From NCBI GenBank assembly GCA_025403435.1, contig CM046351.1, forward strand, positions 25,509,730 through 25,573,729: 64,000 bases of DNA. Direction: 5' to 3'. Each line of letters opens with the position of its first letter. The stretch's first letter is position 1. The stretch is from Artocarpus heterophyllus (Eukaryota > Streptophyta > Magnoliopsida > Rosales > Moraceae). Below the pieces are notes generated by a model. It was not told the origin of the DNA, did no database searches, and was given only the letters and a program-made list of their open reading frames with translations. Shown piece after piece: positions 57,061 to 64,000 of this stretch. The position numbers and the translations under genes are program-made.

Positions 57061-58439
57061 AGTTGGGGCAAGAAAGTCGTTATTTGACACAAAAAGACCA
57101 AGAGATCCGTGACGGGGAGGCAACGGCCAATATTAGCCTTTGTTGCTTATTTTTTGGAAATTTAATAGAGTTAATTTTTAGAAAATTATAAAAGCTAATT
57201 TAGCATCTCGCTTGCATAAGGTATTTAAAAAACTAGTTTAAATGAATAATTTAAATTAATAATTTAAATCATAAAAAATATAAAATTTTTATATATTATA
57301 GTTTTTAGACTTATATTTTCAATTTGATCGCTCTTCCAAACACCTATAAATATATAATTTCTCTCCCTTTTTAGTCTTATTATTTTTGTTCTTTTTTTCC
57401 TTTTTTTTAATTTAGTGCACTGCTTTTTTTTTTCCTTCAACTATTTATCATATATATAATTTAATAAATGGCTTGTTTTGGTCAATTTTGAATAAATAGC
57501 AATTGAATTAATTATTTATTCAATCACGTAAATTTTGACAATAGTAAATTCTCTATCCGACAAGTAAGTTGTCTTATTCAATTATTTTTGTTATTGTTAA
57601 AAATTGACTGTTTCTTACAACATGCTCATATACTCTCTGTTTTTTTTTTCCCCTTTTTAATGATCTTTTTTTTTTCCTACGTAAAGATTGTTTTCTATTT
57701 AAGGGAATGTTTACCAAACTATAATCTAATATCAAATATAAGAAGAAAATAATGAGTTTAAAAAAGAAATCTTCTTAGAATTTATTTATATACTGTTTTG
57801 GAGGTTAACAAACTAGTCAAAAGCATGCATTTTTCTTAGTTTGTTGAGTTTTAATGATATTTAAATATTTAAATTTAATTTTTAAAATGTTTAGTTATTC
57901 TTATTTTTATTGATTTGAATATTAGATGAAAAGATGTATGAGTAGGGATATATTTGAAAAAAGTAGGAGTAGAGATGTATTTGAAAAAAGCTATTACAAT
58001 AGGGTGATCGAGAAAGAAAATAATTACAAAAATCACATTTGCAAATATATACATGTATAAATAATATATATATATGTATTAGAGGTGTGAAGAAAAAAAA
58101 TAAGTAGGGATATATTTGGAAAAAAGTAACTTTTATTTAGAGAAAATTAGAAAAATATGATAAGGCACATTTAAAAAAATATATTTAACATTTGGATTAT
58201 TGAGTTACAATAATTTAGGTTTCTTGACAATTTTGAATAATGAAATGGCCATTAGCTCCTTCAAAGTAGATAGATTATAAAATGAAATGAAAAACAATCT
58301 AATTCTTTGTATAGTATATGTTAAACTTAAAAATAGGAATCAAACCAATATAATTACTAAAACATCTTTTATATTATTAAATAATACTATTAACTAAATT
58401 AAAAAAAATGAATGGCTTATACATAACAAAAAAAAAAAA

Positions 58440-58930
58440 AAGACTCTTTTCAATTGTTTCCGTTAGGGTTCATTGTGCTTGTTAAGTGCAACCATTTTTT
58501 CTCCTTTGGATCAAGATCTAGTGTCGTCCTTTGGCTAGCCATCCAATCTATGGCCTGGGAAGGGGTCGACACACGGGTATGGTAGTTTTGGCCAGACGAT
58601 GGGCTAGTCATGGCTTGGAGGCGGAGGGGCAGAACGTTGTTGGTTTTAGAGAGGCGAGGTGGGTTTTGGCCTCCCCTACTAGATGGATGAGTGGCTAGCG
58701 AAGTGGAGGTGGGGCCTTGACAAGCCATTGTGTCGTATATGTGGTGGACGGGAGGTGTATTAGTCTATGATTGTATGAGGTGTGGGAGGTGTCCTATAGG
58801 AATATGGCGTGGAGATCGAGCGCCTAATGGTTTAGCAATCTCCTCCGATATTCACTAGACTAGACTTTGTGGTGGTAAGTTGTTTTCCTCTCCTATGGTG
58901 GCTCTGCCCAATTTTGGCCATTGGGTTGTG
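58440..58930. other. GC-rich island of unknown origin
   Basis: About 490 bp of G-rich sequence (for example GGCGGAGGGGCAG, GAGGCGAGGTGGG) stands out in AT-rich DNA. A 92-codon minus-strand ORF (58728-58450) exists, but it has a biased Pro/Ser/Thr composition and no domain that I recognise. It may be a fragment of a transposon or of a captured gene. Confidence 0.4.
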
Positions 58931-59053
58931 GTGTTTTCCTCTCCTAAATCATAATAAATTATTTACCATAAATATGATATTTATGGTAAATAATTTATTA
59001 TGATTTAGGAGAGGAAAACACCACAACCCAATGGCCAAAATTGGGCAGAGCCA
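58899..59053. repeat. perfect 155-bp palindrome (77-bp arms, 1-bp spacer)
   Basis: The left arm starts TGGCTCTGCCC at 58899 and the right arm ends GGGCAGAGCCA at 59053. Every base pairs around the centre at 58976, with no mismatch found on reading. The inner third is AT-rich, the outer part GC-balanced. The symmetry stops sharply on both sides. Confidence 0.93.
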
Positions 59054-59980
59054 TTTATCTTAACTATTTTAAAATAAGATATACTATAAATATTTTTAAA
59101 AATACTATTTAGCTCTTTCTTCTATTTTAAAATTCATAAATTTTACAAGTTGAGAAATAATTGAATCCGTGGACCAAAATGATACTTGATGAAAGTACCG
59201 CGGACAAACGAAGAAATTTTGTACGCATTCCTATTCTTTTCTTTTTTATTTGTAGCTTCATATGACAACAGAAAAATTTCTTACGACCATGTCATTGTCA
59301 CTTCGAATTAATTATTGATTAATTCATTTTTTCTTTCTCTATCTCCAACTTCTGAAAAAATAATTGTAAACATGTGCATATTTAATTTGTTATTTTTTTT
59401 ATACAAAAAGTGAATTTTGTAAGGGGACATAGTTATACATTGGAAAATAATAGTTTAGAAAAAGAAAATGTATAAGATGGAGGGACTAAAATGAGCATTT
59501 CAATTAAAATGATCACTTTGGTTGAAAAAAATTAATATATATATATATATATATAAACAAACAAAGTGAACTCTAAACAACGGGAACTCTCGTAGAAAAA
59601 TACATGTATAAATTCAAGAAAAAAGAAGAGTTTATGGGAGGACAATTAGTCTATGAATTTTTTATGTCTTTTTTCATTTTTTTTTATTTCTTATTCTTAA
59701 CACAAAACATAGATTATCTATTTTTTTTATTTTAGTAAAAAGAAAGAAAACGTGCTTATATTTCAGAATAGGAATAAAGAACTGTACAATCCAATAATTA
59801 CGTGGATAATTCCATGTTTACATGAGAGTTGAAGGACGTTTCCAAATAAAATCGAAGGTTGTGATGAGTAGACAAGTGAATAGAAACTATCAACTATCGG
59901 ATTATTGGAGCTTGGCACACAAGGTCCCGAATGAAAATTAAATAGAAACCAAGCAACCGCACGTTAGAAATAAACAAAAT

Positions 59981-60590
59981 CTATGATGAAGTTATGCAGA
60001 AAAGAAAAAAAAAAAAAAACCCGACTTCTTTAATTTTGTGTCATTCTTCTAACACTCTACTTAAAAATCTTAAAGAGTATTTGAAACTTTAGTTTTAATC
60101 TATCATTTATGATTATAAACTGTGCAACGTTCTCAGCAGTTACAATAAAAAAAACAAACAGTCGCTACAGTATAAAGCTGATATCACATGTTACAGTTCT
60201 TAAACTTAAAACGTCAGTTACAATTGAAGTTCTAAACGGAAGCTTACAGTGCTTAAGAAAGAGCAAAAATCTATGATGAAGTTATGTAGAAAAGAAAAAC
60301 AAAAAGGAAAAAAAGAAAAACACCGACTTCTTAAATTGTGTGTCATTCTTCTAACACTCTACTTAGAATATAACAAGAAAATTTGAGAATATAATAAGAA
60401 AATTTATACTAGGATGTTTGAAACTTCAGTTTCAACCTATCATTTATAACTACAAACAGTACAACATTCTCAATAGTTACAATAAAAGATAAAAAGTTGA
60501 TATACTACAAAGCTGATCTTACATGCTATACTTCTTAAATGGAAATTCCAAACAGAAGCTTAGAGTACTTAAAAAAGAGAAAAAATCTAT
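59981..60590. repeat. tandem duplication, period about 290 bp
   Basis: CTATGATGAAGTTATG..AGAAAAG at 59981 recurs at 60271, each followed by CCGACTTCTT, GTGTCATTCTTCTAACACTC and a family C repeat (60077-60243 and 60414-60555). A third start (AAAAAATCTATG) is seen near 60582. Confidence 0.75.
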
Positions 60591-62181
60591 GCCACTTTAA
60601 TAGGAAAGTGTTCCTTAGTAATTTCCTTAAAAGATAAAAATAAAAAAAAGGAATAATTGTCATTGCCATTAGTTATTTGAAGGGCTCGTTTTGGTCCAAT
60701 AAAAAGCGTGTAATAATGCCAATAAATAAACAATTAATGGTCTCCCGTTGCAACGGCATAAATATTGCTTATGCGCCCTCACGGCATTTTCACAAGCGAT
60801 AAGAGAGCATAATAAGCGACAACCACATAATTTATAGCATAGGAATGGGCAATTATACATATTTATTTCTCTGTTCAAAATTTATATAAATATATAATTT
60901 ATTGCCAACACTAAGAAGAACAATGTCCTATTTGTTTTATACAGAGGAAATCACTATAACTATCAATCTACCCCTACTAATGAAAATTGTCTCATGAACA
61001 TTAAAGTAGTTGGAGTCAGTAATTGAGAGTTACATAAACACCCAACCTCTTCTTTAAAGTCCCCTAAAAAAAACCCATTTAGCAATCGCCCAACAAATAA
61101 AAATTCCATATGTGTACAATCTGTTTTTCTAAAAATATATATATGTTCAAACCTTTTCATGAGCATCTATATGATAAAAGTTGCAGAGTTCGATGAAAAA
61201 AAAATTTCAATATATATATATATATATATACATGAAAAAAAAGGACATATATAACATGTCATGAAGGTGATCTGTTTTGTGTGAGTTTGTAGATTTACGG
61301 ATGTTTAGTTGAAAGGTTTGAACAACTTTTTTTTTTTTTAATTATTTTTGGTAAAGAGAAACACTACAATAAATAAAGTTTTGACTAAAGTTTTTAAGTT
61401 CAACCTATAAAACAAATAAGGATTAATGTAGAAATCTCATAACTAGAATCATGCATATTCTACTAAGCGGAGGCTCGTCTAGCCCCTCAAATTTTGTGTA
61501 CTATGTTTGATGTGGTAAAATATGTCCATTTTCAACACTTTTTTTTACTACATCACGAGGGCAAAACTTATGACCACTATTTTTTATTTGTTTATTATTT
61601 GTTTGTTTTTAAATAGTAAATGAAGGCACGTATTTGACCATATATGTGATTTTCGTATTTTATGAACACTATTGGTGGACATGCAATTTTGCATGCATTT
61701 TTATCTTTGAATTTTGTTTATTGAAAAAGAAATAAATTTAGCAAATATTGAAAAGAAAACGAAGAAGAGTATGTACATGCAATTTATATAGATATCACAG
61801 AAACACTTTATGTATTAAAAAAGAAAAAAATAAATAAATTGTGTCACCGATCATTTCATGGAACGGTAAGGTTGTAATTTATTGTCTTTAATAAGATATT
61901 CGATTTGGCCAATCCTACAATATCAATAGGACTTATAACAAAATATTTGCTGAGAGAACCATATAATATGTGGCATGTTCCTCTTCAAATTTACTTGGGT
62001 ACGTCATCTTTTATGTACATAACTCTTTTTCATGCAGCGAAACAAAAAGAAACGAAAAAAAATGTGGAGATTTCATTTAAAAAAAGGAGTAAATTTTAAG
62101 TTCTAATTTAGTTATTTTTTCAAATTAAAAGTTATTAGCCAATGCAAAAGATAGCATGTTTTATTTCTTTGATAGTTTTTA

Positions 62182-62639
62182 GGGTTAGTCATAAAACTTT
62201 ACCTCCTAATTTTAATTGTTTCTTGACTTGTCAATCTGTTTTTAGAAACTGCAAAGATATCATTTGAATTTAAAAACTTGTTTTAATTTTATCTTTTAGA
62301 AACTTTTTTTGGCAAAAAAAAAAAAAGATAAAATAAATATACTCTTAGTTAGACCAAATTTGTTTTTAAAATATATTTTCCTTTTTGAGAAATTTATAAT
62401 AAAAATATTTTGACATTTAAAAAGTCATGAACTTTAAGGTCTTTTTTATAAAATAAGTTGTTTTGTTATTTTTCATAACTTTTTAAAGGTAGTTATATTG
62501 TTTTGTTGAATTTATTCCATTCATAGAGTGGAAATTAAAATTAGTTTTTTAAGTTTAAAAAGTACTTTGTAATTTTTAAAAACAGAAAAACAAATTGATA
62601 AACAATTAAAACTAGAAGGCATAGTTATGTAATTAACTC
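62182..62639. mobile_element. Mutator-like MITE, family E copy 2
   Basis: GGGTTAGTCATAA at the left and TAGTTATGTAATTAACT at the right correspond to the ends of 27397-27881. The interiors share GTTTTTAAAATATATTTTCC, ACATTTAAAAAGTCAT and other blocks in the same order. The ends are more degraded and no duplication was found, so it is the older copy. Confidence 0.7.
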
Positions 62640-63978
62640 ATATTTTTATGATTTATCATTAATCAAGCCTTAGATATTATATTGGGTCCATCCTTTCAAA
62701 TTATAAAAAGAAGCAAAAGAAAAAGAAAACAAGAAGAAAAAAAGACATGTATGGCAAGCATGAAAAGTATCATAGATTAGGAGGTGATAGAAAGGAAATT
62801 CTGCTCTTGTGGGGGCAACAGCAACTTCAGAGAAAGCCCAATGAATAATCTATCAGCATTTAGACAATCCCCTTATTTTTATTAGTGATTATTATTATTT
62901 TTTTTTAAGAAGAAAGAAAGAAAGGAAAAAGTCCTTTAACCTAGTTTACAAAAAATTTAGGAAAACATATCTGAAGCTCAAAAGGACGTGGAAAAAAAAA
63001 AAAAAAGAAACAGTGAAGAATGAGAAGCCAGCTCATATTAAGGCAATATATAAAGAATGACAACTAATAACAAAATATTTGGTCACTTTCACATGATTTA
63101 ATAGGACCAAAATGTGGTCTAAAGTTCTAAAACACTAAGCAATGTTTATGTATATAATTCTTTTCTTTTCATCAAGCAATGTGACCATACTTAAAAATAA
63201 TAAATATTAGCCCAGAATTTGAATATGTCTGTTGCAGTCAAGTACACTTTATTAGGCAAGGTGTTGCGTCCAAGCCTCACTTGTTATATGGCCTAATCAA
63301 CTTTTCCGCTAAAGTATGTTGCATGATTAGATAGAAATGATCGACATATTCATATTGATGAAGCAAATATAATAAATATCTTTTTTCTATAAGTATTTTT
63401 TTTTTACAGATAGTGCATATTTTAAAGCCAATTAGATCATGTCAAATGTAATTTTTTCTATAGATTTAATTGTTGAAAACAAATATCTACCGGTAGGTTA
63501 TTTTTTAGTACCTATAGAAAAAATCCCCGATATAAAACGTGCAAATAAGTTTTCATCATCTGATGTCAACTTTGCCTTGGTATCTACTTTGCACATTTTT
63601 AATTTGTGCTGTATTATACTATTCCAATAAGATAAGAACAAGTTTGTTTCATTTCAAAAACTTAGAAAGGGGACATTTGTACTTGGTAGGCAAACCGAAT
63701 GTATTTTCCCATGAGAGTAAGCAAAGTTTATATGACCAGCTTAAGATATTGACTTTGAAGCAATCTTTTATTTGGAGAGTTGGCCTTTCAAGCATACTGT
63801 TGGCTAGAGCTCTTAATTTCAAATCACCCATGTTTCCTTTTTAGTTGAAGGGGATTGGGGTATGCAGGAGGAGATCGAAATCGACAAAACCACACCAAAA
63901 TGCCGAAATCAGAATTGCCGGTTTAATTTTTTGATAACACCGATATGAGTCGTACAAAACTGAATCTAACTGCTTAAG

Positions 63979-64000
63979 GGGGTGTTTGGCAGTGGTGGGA
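63979..64000 (+). mobile_element. start of a family B-like repeat, cut by the window edge
   Basis: GGGGGTGTTTGGCAGTGGTGG resembles the left end of the repeat at 24671 (GTGGTGTTTGGAAGGATGGT). Only 22 bases are present. Confidence 0.35.

Larger units (their letters stand above)
57070..64000. other. AT-rich intergenic DNA upstream of villin
   Basis: No gene is supported. Contents: a GC-rich island of unknown origin (58440-58930) ending in a perfect palindrome (58899-59053); a 290-bp tandem duplication holding family C repeats (59981-60590); (AT)n tracts near 59535 and 61211; a family E MITE (62182-62639); and the start of a family B-like repeat at the window edge (63979-64000). A 101-codon ORF at 63539-63844 shows no family signature. 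Confidence 0.6.

Noticed and set aside
58450..58728. 92-codon minus-strand ORF in the GC-rich island
   Set aside because: Composition is biased (Ser, Pro, Thr), there is no domain, no splice structure and no convincing start context. Kept only as part of the unexplained island.
63539..63844. 101-codon plus-strand ORF near the window end
   Set aside because: No family signature and no splice or promoter context. It could be the edge of something outside the window, but nothing here supports that.

Overview
This is plant nuclear DNA, most likely from a eudicot. It has AT-rich intergenic sequence, Ty1/copia and gypsy-type LTR retrotransposons, many small non-autonomous DNA transposons, and a 23-coding-exon plant villin gene with GT-AG introns. 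Species cannot be told from the sequence alone. Only two host protein genes are supported. All exon boundaries, duplications and repeat ends below were read by eye, without alignment software.

Layout. 1-3946: the 3' part of a Ty1/copia element (integrase tail, reverse transcriptase, RNase H, polypurine tract, 2.02-kb 3' LTR); its 5' part lies outside the window. 3952-5883: AT-rich, with a MITE, an A-rich block and a run of 22 G. 5889-8187: a solo LTR of the same copia family, bounded by the 5-bp duplication CTAAT. 8193-10268: a decayed LTR-like stretch and A-rich repeat. 10274-14295: a 4.0-kb solo LTR that looks like a Ty3/gypsy type, bounded by TTCAT. 14301-21180: intergenic, with MITEs. 21419-22945: an intact intronless gene for a 508-aa predicted type II membrane protein of an uncharacterised plant family. 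22946-30543: intergenic, with MITEs, a Mutator-like MITE and a retroposon stub. 30549-37540: a complete Ty1/copia element on the minus strand with two 465-bp LTRs, the target duplication TTTAA, and a polyprotein broken by one in-frame stop. 37546-44975: intergenic, with one SINE. 44976-57060: the villin gene, minus strand. 57070-64000: intergenic, with a perfect 155-bp palindrome, a 290-bp tandem duplication and a second Mutator-like MITE.

The two host genes are unrelated in function as far as can be seen: one encodes an actin-filament bundling and severing protein (villin 2/3 type), the other a probable endomembrane protein with a glycosyltransferase-like look. Everything else is repeats in various states of decay. 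No new multi-gene system is evident. The most unusual signals are structural: the perfect palindrome at 58899-59053; a set of short inverted-repeat sites spaced about 21 bp apart in the promoter region of the copia LTRs; a solo LTR that carries a palindromic insert and a copy of its own flanking DNA; and an 11-nt microexon in the villin gene.
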